A stretch of DNA of 64,000 nucleotides from Proales similis (Eukaryota; Rotifera; Eurotatoria; Ploima; Proalidae), in the NCBI GenBank assembly GCA_019059635.1, contig JAGVRJ010000002.1, positions 372,001 to 436,000 of the forward strand, given 5' to 3'. Below the pieces are notes generated by a model that was given only the letters and a program-made list of their open reading frames with translations, did not search any database and was not told where the DNA came from. Both the position numbers and the translations under genes were made by a program. Numbering within the stretch: the first letter of the stretch is position 1; each line of letters begins with the position of its first letter. Of this stretch, positions 24,196 to 36,246 are shown piece after piece.

Positions 24196-26748
24196 CTAAC
24201 TCAAAATTATAAATGCACTCATTCTGTGCCGAATTTATTATGCTAATCAACAATAGCCCTCACTCGTGACCAGCAAAACGTCTCCAGTCAACCGCGCTGA
24301 TCTTGACGTGAACGCTGCTATCTTCAGAACTTGCCTACATGTTTGCTCTGATTAATGAGGCCATCGCCAGACCTGATTCGGATTTCAATTTTATTTGCAA
24401 GCAAAGTAAACCAAAACTGGACAGCCACTTGTCTCTTCTTTAGTCTTGATTATCAACCGACCGATTATTAATAGCAAAAACCGAAAATTCGACCCCTTGC
24501 GATCAAATCATCAATTTTTATTCCTCAGATCGTCGACTGACCTCTTCCCGTTGAATCTCTTCGCCCACATTCGGAATACTCTGATCCCAGTCTGAAATGA
24601 AGACAATTGGCGGCAATTTCCTCGGATTGGAAGAGGAGGGCTACACCCTTGTGAATATGAAATGATAGGAGCTGATTTCACTTGAATGCGGTTTAGAGAG
24701 AAAAGCAGAGATTTTCGAAAAGGGAAAGAGTAGGAGGGAAAAGGAGAGGGGTGGCGGAGTTGAGGCAGGAGTGAGCGACAAGTGGGCATGTTTGCTTTGG
24801 GTCGGCCGGCTCAGAGAGGCGAACGAGTCTAATTCGCAATGTTTGCTCATGGGTTCTAGTGGCCGGGCACAACTCAGCTCGGCCCTCATAAATATTTACG
24901 ATTTCGTCTTGAAAGTCGACAAACACGACGCTTCGATAAAGAAACGACCAGAGAAACGAGCATCTTTTCGCCTTTTCTTCGCCACCAGATCGCTTATTGA
25001 GCTGCACGCCTCGCGCACCTGACTCTTGTTGTTAATGTTTTTATTGATTTTGGCCGCGTGAAAAGAAGATGCATGATTGAGCGATGTAGGGGAGGCATTC
25101 ATGAGCTCCGAAAACTACGCCGAGGCCGCATCCACTTCACTTCTACTTGATTATTATTTATTTAAATAGAAGAAGCTCGTCTATGCGAGCGAGCAAGCAA
25201 ACAGTGAGATAACGAGCATCGAATGAAAAAGGAGCTGATGAAAAGGAGATGGCAGCAGCACAATGCGTGGAATTGCAGTTAATCTGCTTTTCACATCAGC
25301 ATCACTGCCTGCTCACCAGCACATACGCACTGGCCGGCTCAACGCCTCCTCTGTCTTAGAGCCTTTTCATCGAGGCGCGCCAATGAAACGATTGACAAGG
25401 CCCATTGTTCGCTTCTCGATTTGTAAAACGCTTCTCTCTCTCTCTTCGGCGTTCAATTACGCATTTGCCCATTAAATAAGAGAGAGAGAGAGAAAGCGCC
25501 GACTCGGCAGTAAAATGCACTGGGCCCCAATTGAAAGACAGAAAATGCAGGCCAAGTTCTAATTTGAGCCGCAGCGGTAGCCATGTGTTCATTCAAATCT
25601 CACCTTTGCTTCCTTAATCTCCAAGCAGCCGTAGCAGCAGCAGCAGCGACAAATGCGCACAATAGACGCCGTCTGACTCGAATGAATCAGAATTAGGGAT
25701 CAGAGCAAATATTGGCTCTGTCACCGGCCGCCTCCCTTCAGCCATATTTGTGTGTGCTAGAATACAAATCGATTGAGAAGATTATTAGATTTCCTATTAA
25801 CAATATCTAAGAGAGAAGCAAATAGAGCCGCTCTCAGATTCTAATTAAATCATCGCGGCCAGAATATTTTGTTTGGAAATAGAAAAGAAAGATTTTTGCT
25901 GCGGGCATGAATATCGATTTGCTGCCGGAGCCGTTTTTTAGCGGCGACGACGTTGGCGAGCGGCGTGCAATTAATTGAAAAGAGAGATCGCTCGCGTACG
26001 GCAATTAGCTTTTCCGAACCTTATCTACTCGCGTCGGATACTACACCGTATCCGAGCGTTTGAGCTCCTACAATCTGCATTCGTCTCTTCATTGTTCTCT
26101 TTTTTTATTTTTCATTTTTATTTTGCATCCTCCGCTCTACCTGGCTTCGTGTTTGTGCAATTGTTGCCCGCTTATTGCTCGCTCGCTCGTTCAATCCAAA
26201 TCCCGCCTGCACTTGTGCTCTCAGTTTCGCTCGTTTCTCGCGCTCGCTCGCTAGTTCTCTTGCTCGTCAACCATCTCGTCAACATATTTCACATAAACAA
26301 ACGCCGAGCTTTTTCTTTACACCAATTTACCTCGCAGCTCTCGGCTCATGTTTCGAGGCGGCACAGATCGCGTCATACTACGCACTGAATCCGACCTGTA
26401 TCAGTGACCCAGTCTGCCCGATTATTAAACGTGAGCGTAGCGTGTCCGAAAAAATTCTCAAATTGCTTGGCCATTTGATTTCGATTGTTTCGACTGTGCC
26501 TTGCGTGTGTGTGCATGCAGTTGTCTTGTTTTGTTCTAGTTGCGCTTTCATCCAGGCCGCCTTCATTTTCGATTCTTACTGGGCCCTTAAATCGGCAGTT
26601 TGACACTTCAAAAACGCAATAATCAAATTCGACTTGGCCCATCATAATCTCAGCTTATCTTTGGCTTTAAAGCAGAGCTTGTTTAGAACTGAAACTAGAC
26701 CAGGTCATGCTGTTCTAGAGCAGAGCAGCTTAGTGGCAGGTTGCGATC
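24196..26748. other. intergenic region between divergent RING1 and orphan secreted-protein gene
   Basis: About 2.5 kb without a convincing gene. Open frames here are shadows of T-rich or CT-rich DNA. Short (GA)n and (CT)n runs occur near 25435 and 25482, and a run of CAG-like triplets near 25630. It must contain the two divergent promoters; I see no RNA gene. Confidence 0.5.
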
Positions 26749-27321
26749 ATGCGTCTGGCTTGGTTTGGTTCGCTGGCCATCGCTTTAGCTCTTCAGCTGG
26801 CCCAGGCCGTCGACCTCTTCTCTTTGTTCGCTTCTAAACAGACTGGCCCGCTTACTCAAGAACATTACTCAATTATTCCGGCGGAATTTTACAAGAACAG
26901 CCAACACAATCAGCAAGATGTAGTAGTCGCAATGTACAATCAGATATTCCGTTCTATCAAATTCTACGACGAGCTGTGCGAATTCGCCTTTCAGAACTGC
27001 TTACTCGATCAGAATCGACAATTGAAAGAGCCAGTGCTCAGCGGCAGCTGTCTTCCAGTGCAAAAAGCCATTGCTTGTCTTCATTGGAAGACATTCGTCG
27101 ACAGTGAGTGCATCTACGAATCAGTGCATTGGGCCGTGATCGATTTCAAGGCCCGTCTGGCCAAAAATCTGCTCGCTTGCCAACATCATTTTCCAACCGC
27201 AGACGCTGCCAGGTCAAACGGCCAAGCTGCCGCAAACGGTGGACTCGCCCTTCTATCCGACTCGTTGTTTTTCGTCTTTTTGAGCTGTTCTCATTTCCTT
27301 ATTGTTTGCTTATTTATTTAA
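26749..27321 (+). CDS. orphan secreted, probably GPI-anchored six-cysteine protein
   Basis: A single-exon 190-residue protein. Residues 1-21 are a classic signal peptide (MRLAWFGSLAIALALQLAQA, cleavage probably before VD). The mature part of about 140 residues carries six cysteines (in DELCEF, QNCLL, SGSCLP, IACLH, SECIY and LLACQHH), suggesting three disulfides. The last 25 residues are hydrophobic (LLSDSLFFVFLSCSHFLIV) with no charged tail after them, preceded by small residues (NGGLA), as in a GPI-attachment signal. AATAAA is at 27334-27339, immediately after the stop. Convergent with TTC21B, stop-to-stop about 105 bases. No homologous family recognised; the cysteine spacing does not match a domain I know. 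Confidence 0.72.
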   Translation: MRLAWFGSLAIALALQLAQAVDLFSLFASKQTGPLTQEHYSIIPAEFYKNSQHNQQDVVVAMYNQIFRSIKFYDELCEFAFQNCLLDQNRQLKEPVLSGSCLPVQKAIACLHWKTFVDSECIYESVHWAVIDFKARLAKNLLACQHHFPTADAARSNGQAAANGGLALLSDSLFFVFLSCSHFLIVCLFI

Positions 27322-27427
27322 TGTAAAATGAGGAATAAACTTTGTTTCTAGTGAGACCGTTCTAGGTCGAGAGATTGGCTTGTGGATGACACACCACCAC
27401 ACCATGTGATTAGATTGAGACGATTGG

Positions 27428-30400
27428 TCAGCTCCTGAAACCTTGTCGCGCTTTGTCGAGAATTTCTTGCCGAATTTTGGGAAACTCCGGAAACTTTTCC
27501 AAAACCTAATTCGAGGCCAGAGCGGAATTGACCAAAACTGAGAAATCAGCTGAAATGGCAACTTGCCTCGTGGCAGACTTGAATTGCGTCAGAGAAGCGT
27601 TTGTCTTTGAGATAGTTGAATGCGAGTTTAAAGCCAATGCTTGGCTGATTCTTGTTGCCGTGCTCCCAGGCTGCGAGATAGCACTCGGCCGCGTCCTTGT
27701 AAGCCAACTCTCGTTCGTGGATTATTCCCTTGAACTCGTTGGCTTTTACACAGCTCTGTGGCAAGATGGTCACTCTTAATCACAATGGCTATTCTCATCG
27801 TCGATCGGCTTACTTTGTTGTACTGGAGGCATTTTTTGCAAAGATCCAACGCTTGATCGTACTTGCCGGCCTTGGTTAAGAACAGATTGGTTACGGTAAC
27901 TGAGCTCGAGGCGAGCAGAGAATGGAGCAGCTTACTGTCATATAAGTGCTGGCGAGCAGTAGCCAGCATTTTTCAATGTCGTCCGCGTCCTTCGGGTTCC
28001 ATTCTAGAGTGGCCGCTTTCTTCAAATGGTTTCGTGCCTTGGGCACTTGCTTAAGCAGCATGAAGCACTCCGCGATTGCTTTGAGCAGCGCCGGATGCTC
28101 TTTCTGCTCGCGTGCGTTTTTAAGCCAATAGAAACGAGAGTCTGCCAATTTGAACTCACAAACTTATTCTCGAGTTGCGCGAAATTCTCAAGCGCCTTCT
28201 CAATGTCCGCCTTTTGGTTTGAGTGCATTGTGCAGTAGTTATCAAGTATTTTGAACTTGAGATCGTTCGGCTTGTCTCCGATTGACTTTCATTGATTTGA
28301 TTTTTAGCTCGCCCGTTCTTGGCCAGGTTCTAAAAGATTCGTAATTTCTTACCTTGAGAAGACGGGCCGCGGTCTCTTTGGCCATTTTGGACGAATTTTC
28401 ACTTCAATCTGATTAGGGCGTTTTCAAGCCAACGGTTGGATCAGGTCAGCTCACTTGGCGCTTTTTTTCTTCCAGTCCTCGTCAGTTCGAAGCTCGTTTT
28501 CTGGATTTAGGCAAAGCGACGTCATCTCGAGCGCTGCGTCACGTCCATACTTTGGATCGCCTCGGCTTTTGTTGTAGAATTTCAATGCTTCTGTCGGTCG
28601 ACTTGAGAGCCTTTTTGTTGGTAAAGTAATTCGATGGGCCGAATGATTGCACGCATTGAAAAAAGGCTCACTGGTAGAATAGACCAAGCGCAAAGTTGTA
28701 GCCGGGCTCCGAGTTGGCTTTGGGCACCGATTGCTCGATTTTCTCAAAGAAGCTTTTCGCCTGTCCGATTCTGGCCGACCAGTACAAAAACCGAATCAGA
28801 CTTATCAGGGCCTCGAAGTCGCCTTTTTTGTCCAAAATTAAGAATCGCTCCTGCCGATCAATCTCGCTTCGTAACCTACTTGGCCTATGCTCGAAGTATT
28901 TGGTGAAGATCTTTATTCCCTCATCCAAATCGCCTTTTCTCAGCTTCAAGTTGGCGGCAATCTGATTGAGAAATGGTCAGCAAAGAAGCTAAACGACACA
29001 AGAGACAAGAGTGAACAAACCAAAGTTATTTGCTCGGACGCGTCGGGAAACGTCTTTCGAACGTGATTGCAAATTTGCTCGCAGGCGTCCAGATTTTCCA
29101 CTCGAAGGTAATGGTTGGCAAGTTTGATGAAGTTCTAAAAGAAATCAAGCAGCTGATCGATCTACTCGCATTCATTGAACAAGGCCGTATTCTCTCACTT
29201 CCGTGTCGGTGTCGTTTTGCAGAAGCGCGTCCTTGAGCGTCTTTTCTGCCAAATCGAACTGATTTAGCTCGCAGTGGTAGTCGTATTTCTTGGCCAAGAT
29301 TCTTTCACTCATTGTTTAGTTAGGCAATCAAGAGAGCCCTCTATGTCTCCTTACTGATTTAAGGTGCGTTTGAACTCGTCGAGCAGGTCTGGGTTGTCCA
29401 CTTGAGCGGCCTTTATTGCCTTGAGCTGCATGTCTCTCGCTTTCTCGATCGATTCAATCATCAAGTCGTTTCGATTCTTTTCCTGGTTCAACTTGAATAG
29501 AAGAAGCAACGCCTTGGCCATCATGCCCAAGTATTCTGCTTCATTGCCTTGACGGATTGAATGAGATTAGCTGGTCTCTGTGCCGTTCAGATTGCACTGG
29601 CACTTACTGCGATCGCTCAGAATCTCGCTCACAAGCTTCTCAGCCTCTTCCATTTTGTTCAGCTTGAAGTAGAGCTCGGCCAGATCGTAGCGCAGCATGT
29701 GCTGTTGGCCAGATTTGACCGCGGCCGAATAGTAGCTTATCGCTTTGTTGTATTGATGAGATTTGATCAGGGCCTGGCCGATTTTTTTCGCCAACGCCAG
29801 ATCTTTGGGATTTATGGACAAGGCCTTCTCGTAGACCTCAACCGCCTGATCGGGCTAAATTTGAACGAAAAATGCACTCAATCGGCAACTCGACCGAGAA
29901 CTGAAATCAATTGTTGCTTACATCAAGAATGTTCATATACGCATCGCCCAACAAAATCAGAGTTTGCGAGGTCTTCTGTTGCTCGACCAGTTCTCTGATT
30001 TGACATCATGAGCAAGCTCGGAACGGAGCAGCAGATTAAACGAGTCTTACTTGAACGTGTTTATGTAGAGACGCTGGTCCTTCAAGTGCTGAAGATAAAT
30101 GTTGGCCATTTTCTGTCTCGACTCAACGTAATACGGCTGAGATGAGTCGATTCGCTTTAGGAGGCTCAAGGCGCTTTTGGGATCGCCTCGAGCGATCAGA
30201 AGATCGACGTTGGCCACTGAGACTCGTGTCTCTTCGCTTGTGCCCTGGAATTCATTCAGAGCATCTTGCATGATCTTGGTTGCCTCATGCTGTCCTCAAT
30301 CGAGTTAGAACGAGCGCAAGTAAAGACCAGGCCGAGTTTACTCACCTGCATGTCGTTCAGAATGTAGAGATTGGCCAGCTCGAGGTAAACAGAAGACCGG

Positions 30401-32941
30401 TCCTGCAAGGTTATATCATTTTCGGACGCTTTGGCTTCGCAAAAAAATTTCAACCACGCGTCTATACAAGTACTGAGTCTTTCTTACAAGCTTTCTTAAC
30501 TCCGGGCATTTGCATGGCAAGCTGAAGGGTGTCAAGCGCCTCTTTCTGCTTGCCTTGCTGCTTGAGAATTTTCGACTTGATCAAATGATAGGTCGGATGG
30601 TTTTTTATTTGAAAATTGTAGCTGAGGCCATATTCGAGCGATTTGCTGGCGCCCTTGAAGTCGCTGCTTTTCAGTTGAATCTTTGCAAAATAGAGCCGAT
30701 TGAAGTGGCCAGGAGGCGATCTTCTCTTTTTTGTTTATCTCACCTGAGCCATAAGAATGTGCACGTCTGAATAAGACGGGTCTTTTTCGAGAATTCGATT
30801 CAAGTGAACTTTGGCCGCTTCTGTGTCTCCGGACAAATACTTCACTTTGGATAGATAGTAAATGCCTCTGATGAGGCCAGGCACGGCCTTGGTCAGTGGC
30901 TCAAGGATTGCGTTGCATTTGCGCAGAACTTGGCTTATCGGCTGGCCCTCTTCCAGCGGCTATTGATCGCATAAGGTGAAAATTAGAACGAAAGATTTAG
31001 ATAAGACTCAAGCGTACCACGGTGGGCCCGAACGCCAAGTATTCACTGACGAGCTCTAACACAAAATCCGGATTTAAATTGTAGAAATAGTTCTTGCCCA
31101 GCGGTAGGCCCTGAATTCGATCGTTTTATCGTTTGATTGTCTTTTCCAGCTTAGAACATGAGATTTACTTTCAACGACTTGAAATGGGCCGTGATTGCGT
31201 CGTCGACGAGCTTCACATTCTTTTCGGTCTGGTTGACTTTTTTGTTGTAAATTGCTCTCAGGTAAGGAAACTCCTAATCAATTCATGCGATCTCGTGAAT
31301 GTCAATGTGGATCATTCAGAAAAAGCAAAAACCAACCGGAATCGATTTGATTCCTTCGACGGCTTCTGTCAGAAGGTCAAACTGGTCGCCAATATCGCTC
31401 AGCTTCTCTTCCATTATTTGACATCTCAATCGTCCCAGAATGGCGCCAATGTTAGTCTCATCCTGTCGCAAAGTGCTTGCGAAGCATTTGGCCGCCTCTC
31501 TCAGTTTGCCTTGCTCGAGCTTTTGCGCGCCAAGCTCGTTCATGTACATTGAGTTGTTGGGATCCAGATTTATTGCTTGCTCGATATATCGCTCGGTCTC
31601 GGCCAGCACAACTGGACTTCTTCCGCACTTTAAGGTCTAGGTCAGAGCCGGGTCTCTTCGACCAGATGACTGCAAATGAATTTACCACTCGAGCGAACAC
31701 TTTGGCGTAGTCGTAAAACAGGCCATGGCTTTCCGGCTCTTTTCGAAGTAGCTTTTGAAACAAGTTGCTGATTGCATCTGCAGCCTTTTTGAAATGAATC
31801 GATCAGAGTGTGATCTAGAGAAATGAGCTGACGACCAGTTTACCTCATTGTAGCGGCCGTCTCGGCACAAAAGCTCGAGTATCTGATATCTGAACGCCTC
31901 CAAGCACTCGTCGTCAACAGACAGGGCTCGCATAGCGACTTCGTTGCATTGGTCCCAGTCCTGAGAGCAAAGCTGAAGCTTCATTTTCTCAATCACCACA
32001 CAGACCAGGTTGGGATAGGTGATGAGAATTCGATTGACCGATTCAAGCGCTTGTGAGAACTGATTGACCAGCTCGCGGCATTTGGCTGTGCCGAGCATTG
32101 CGTCAAAGAATTTGGCATTCACACTTCAATCGAACAGAAAGAGAGAGAGAGAGAAGAGTCGTTAGTTGTGAGCTAGACGCAGATGACAATCAGACCAACT
32201 TACTTCAGGGCTTTGTCAAACTTGATGAATGCTCTTTTTGGATCAGTGGCCACGTCGATCCAGCCGCTAACGCACAAGTTCTAAACAAATTTGATGAACA
32301 AACAGGTCAGTCCGGAACTAGATCAAATCAAACCTCCAATGAAGAATCGTTGCGCTTTATTCCTCTCTCGATATATTCTTTGGCTTTGTCTGGTCGGCCG
32401 ACCACATTCCAAAAGTAGCCGGCGTAGTAAAGACTCTTCGAGCGACAGGGTGCACGATTAGGCAGGTTAACTTAATGAGCGAGATGAGCGTCTTACTTTG
32501 TCGTCCGCTCTCTTTCTTGTCTCTTTTATTCGAGTTTCAAGCTCCGAGACTGTCTCAGAATCTGTTCAATAGTTAAGCAAACCGTTCTTTGAAAAATGTC
32601 AACGCCAATCATTACCAACTGAAGCGAACTTTTTATGGCAAAAGACCAAAGCGAGCATGGCGCCCAGTCCAACTTCTTCATGGTCAATCAAGCTGTTTAG
32701 CTCCCGCACTGCTTCTTGCTTCTTGTCTCTCATCAGCAGTGCGACTGCATTGTAATAGCCCAGAGTTGGATCATTTCGATTTGTGCGTAGGCCTTCGCTT
32801 ATCACTTTGCCTGCACTTGAGTAGTAGCCTTCGCGGATGTAGTAAAGAATTTGACTCTTGAAGTTGTAGGCCGGATTATCATTTGCTCTCACGCTAGCCA
32901 ATCAACACACAACTTACAATCAAAATCGGATCATCTGCCAT
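27428..32941 (-). CDS. TTC21B: tetratricopeptide repeat protein 21B (IFT139)
   Basis: A large multi-exon TPR protein of roughly 1300 residues, the usual length of the family. Family-diagnostic blocks appear in order: [20 protein letters not shown] near the start, [25 protein letters not shown] repeats, [94 protein letters not shown] and the C-terminal [14 protein letters not shown]. The retrograde IFT-A subunit IFT139 works in cilia (family knowledge). The start is the ATG at 32941: exon 1 is eight codons (MADDPILI) joined through a 61-nt intron to [10 protein letters not shown], which keeps frame and matches the family N terminus. Introns are about 45-75 nt throughout; interior exons were not all delimited. 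Confidence 0.93.
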
Positions 32942-33260
32942 GGTCCTGTTGGTTTAAATGAATTCTTGAATTCTCAGGTTTTCCTGCCTTTGTCTGCTTA
33001 TTTGTCGGTTGAAGAGGCGAGAATTTTATGCGACAAGTACGAGCCTGGCCGGTGATTCATTAGTGTGATGGTTGTCATGGAAACCAGTGGTTCAGTCGTC
33101 AAATCCAACATTCATCCAAGCGAGCATTAAAGTTGGAGAAAACCAAACAGCGAGCCAGAGATAAACTTAATTAAGATTCGCCATTTTTTATTCTGAAAAT
33201 TTAATTTTATTTTTTATTAAGAAAAGCATTCAAATTGAATTGAGATTTGAGAGCAGTGAG

Positions 33261-34207
33261 CTATCTGAAACGAGGATGCTCACGGAACCACTTTGACTTT
33301 TGGGTGTTTATGTCGTTGCGAAGACTTTGAGCAGAGCAGACGCCGAGAATTTGAATCACGGCAAAGCAGACGGCCACTATGGAGACAGGAAGAATGTGAA
33401 ATTTGAACCATTCCTCGCCCTTTTTCAAACAGCCGTCCTGGTAGATTTTGTTCACTTCTTGTCCGAGCGTCTTGTTGCGGACACCGTAGCCGCACTGGCG
33501 ATTGTGAGCAAACTCTGGATAGCAGCAGCTAGGCGGCACGCCGCACGACTCAACCCAGGGGTCGGTTTTTTTGCAGAAAAAGTAACTGTTTTGGTCCCAG
33601 TCGTCGGGCACGGCGATCCCGCAGCACTTGAGCCAATCGCGTTGAATCCAATCGATCAGATCCTGCAGGTCTTCGTCCTCTCGGTAGTTTTTTATCATGA
33701 GCATAAGATTCTGCTTGACCTCTTCTTTTACTTTGTCCTTGTACATGAAGACGAGAATGCCAAGCGCGAGCTCGGCAAAGAATATTATTCCGAGCGCGAA
33801 GCTGAACAGCAGCAAAAGACTTGTGTTCTCGCGCAGCGCTCCCACGCAGCCGCAGAAGCCGATGACGAACACAAATGAGCCAACGACCAGAAATATAAAT
33901 GCCGGATCGAATATCACTCCGATTGACAGAGTGCTCAGTCTAGAGAAGGTCTCTTTTTCTATCCAGGCATAGATGCCGATGGCGAACACCGCGAAGCCTA
34001 TTAACTACAAAATGATGACTGGCGTTGATCTTCTATCTCACAACAAAGCAAACAACAAAGCAAATGAAATACCCAGAGAATGACGTTGAAAGCGAACAAG
34101 AGATATTTGATCAGAGGACTTATCTCTGACGACTCTTTGCGAATACGACGCTGCCGCAGCGACCGAGCGCCGACTGCATGTCCGCCTGAAGCTCCCCGGC
34201 GGCCCAT
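33261..34207 (-). CDS. TspanC8-type tetraspanin (Tspan5/14/33-like)
   Basis: Two exons separated by a 67-nt intron after the first membrane span's start (FNVILW, then LIGFAVFAIGIYAW); about 292 residues. It has four membrane spans, a small loop, and a large extracellular loop with the CCG motif (WLKCCGI), the PxSCC motif (VPPSCCYP) and further Cys in FFCKK, ESCG, RQCGYG and DGCLK. That makes eight loop cysteines, the definition of the TspanC8 group. TspanC8 proteins escort ADAM10 out of the ER and set its substrate choice, including Notch (family knowledge). The N-terminal cytosolic stretch is unusually long (about 30 residues) and Arg/Ser-rich. The last residues are HPRFR, then stop. Confidence 0.92.
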
Positions 34208-34330
34208 ATTTACGACGACTGAGCGAATATTCCAATCTAATTTTGAGCCAACTCAGACATTAGGCCGCCAAATGGTTTATTTGAAATCTAGACCAAAAAC
34301 GACGACGAAATGAATCCGCCTCGATAGTAG

Positions 34331-34349
34331 AGAGAGAGAGAGAGAGACA
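34331..34349. repeat. (GA)n microsatellite
   Basis: A short uninterrupted AG run upstream of the tetraspanin gene. Another of similar size is at about 38298-38309. Confidence 0.7.
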
Positions 34350-36223
34350 GGCAGACAGAAGAAAGAGTCAGAACAGAGCCGCTCTTGGATCATATCCGCA
34401 TTGGCCATTAGGGCTCATGTAGAGCGCCGAGTGCATATTCAATTAGCCGCATTCCTAATGAAGACTCAGTCCTCCCTGGTCTCGCGCTCAGGGGGTACTT
34501 GAATACGCATCGAGCATAATTAAGGCGACTATCGCGCTGTGGTCTACAGGATTAATTTATTTCTCGCAATTGGACGACATTTAGAACGACTCTGGCCATT
34601 AGAGAGATTTTTGGATCAGAGCAAAGCAGCAACATCCACGATCAATCTCTTTGCACTCTCTTGACACATTTCTGCCCGTCTCTTTCTTCTAGCTCCGATC
34701 AACTTGGCTCAGTCGAAACATGCAAGTCATTTTGTGTGGGATTTTTCTTTCTTCTTTTCGGTGGCAAGTCATTTCCCCTTTGGCGCTAGACAAATAATAT
34801 TCATAAGATGCAGAGAGAAACAGCAAAACTGAACATGCAGAAGAAGGAGACAACTCTCGGCAAGTTCGCTTGATAAAAAATGCGAGTAAAAATAGAAATA
34901 AATGGAAAAAAAAATGTGAGGCCCGACGAGTATTGCCAAGTGAAATAGGCTGAAAATCAATCAGGGCGAAACAAGGTTATTGCGTGGTTAGTCGACGCAC
35001 GAGGCCCATAAAAGGCCAAGTTGGAAGCAAATCGATTTCTGAAAGGGAAAAGTGATTACAGGCAAATCTCAGCAAGCTCGTTATTCATTTCCCGAAACGC
35101 CTAACAGGAAAGGTGTGCTCGACTACTCAGCTGTCAAGTGTTTTCCTCCTTGTTGTTTCAGGCGCACGAGCATACCCTTGGCTTAATTAGTTTCTACAAG
35201 ACACGCTAACAATTTCGACGACGACACTCTCGCATCATGAGCCAAAACTCTGATGTAACATGAAATGACATTCAAATCCGCTGTTAATGATGCAAATGGG
35301 CTTTTAAGTCAACCATTGCCTCTTCATTGATTGCTGCTGCCGACTCAGAAGAGTGTGAACGGCCGGACTGAAAAATATTGGAAAAGGAAAGCGAAAAGTC
35401 TTGAAGAATCAGAATTCAACTCCAACTTATTACTTGTTCCACTTCAAAATTAGTTAAGACGACTTTCGAAATTGTTTATGATAGGCTACAATCAAAACTT
35501 AGTCGAACAATTATGACGCTATTGTCAAGTGTGACTGGTGTGCGTGTTAAATAATTCATCTAAAACTTGAGACCGTTTCCTTTTTTTTCTCTTTCTCTCT
35601 CTTTCTCAATGAAGTAAAACCCGAGTGCGCGCGTGCGTTTGAATTCAGACTTGAAATGTTGGTCGCGGTTGATTACATGCAATCTTATTAACAATCCAGA
35701 TCGAGACGTGCTTCATATATTGATCTTGCTGGCTGTTTGGCCTCAATAGTCGGGATCGCTCTTACTGTTGGTCGCTCTTACTCTTTCCTCCCTCCTCCCG
35801 CGCTACTTTTCTCACTGAGCAAAGAGCTAAATCGAGAGAAATCCACTAATGAGAAAGCTACAATCCAGCTCGAGCGAATAGGGCGAATTTTCGATTCGAA
35901 TCTTGTCCATCGAGATTTGCGCGCACAATTTCGGTGCAAAAAATAAATCAGGAGAATTTTTCAAAGGAGCGTCGAAGCGATCACTATTTCATTCATTTCA
36001 TTTCTTGAATGCCTGATGGTGAGCAAGGGGACGAGCAGAGACGATTGAATGAGAAAATAATCTGAAGCGAACGAACGAACGACGGAAGAACTATGCGGCT
36101 CCAAATCGATTTTCTAAATCACATCAATTTTTTTCTTTACCGCATCTCTCTTTCAATCTGTCTTGGAAATTATCATAATTTTTTTAATCCTCAATTTTGA
36201 CGGCAGCAGCAGCAACGACAACT

Positions 36224-36246
36224 ACGACGACGACGACGACGACGAC
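36224..36246. repeat. (ACG)n / (CGA)n trinucleotide run
   Basis: About seven perfect copies of the triplet ACG preceded by imperfect AGC/AAC triplets. It is in noncoding DNA; no open frame makes use of it. Confidence 0.75.

Noticed and set aside
25975..26603. Plus-strand frames of 137-142 codons before the orphan secreted-protein gene
   Set aside because: Two overlapping frames are open over the same T/CT-rich stretch, neither has a motif, and the gene proper starts at 26749 with a clear signal peptide.
33300..33878. 192-codon plus-strand frame antisense to the tetraspanin
   Set aside because: It is the complementary shadow of the highly constrained tetraspanin coding frame.
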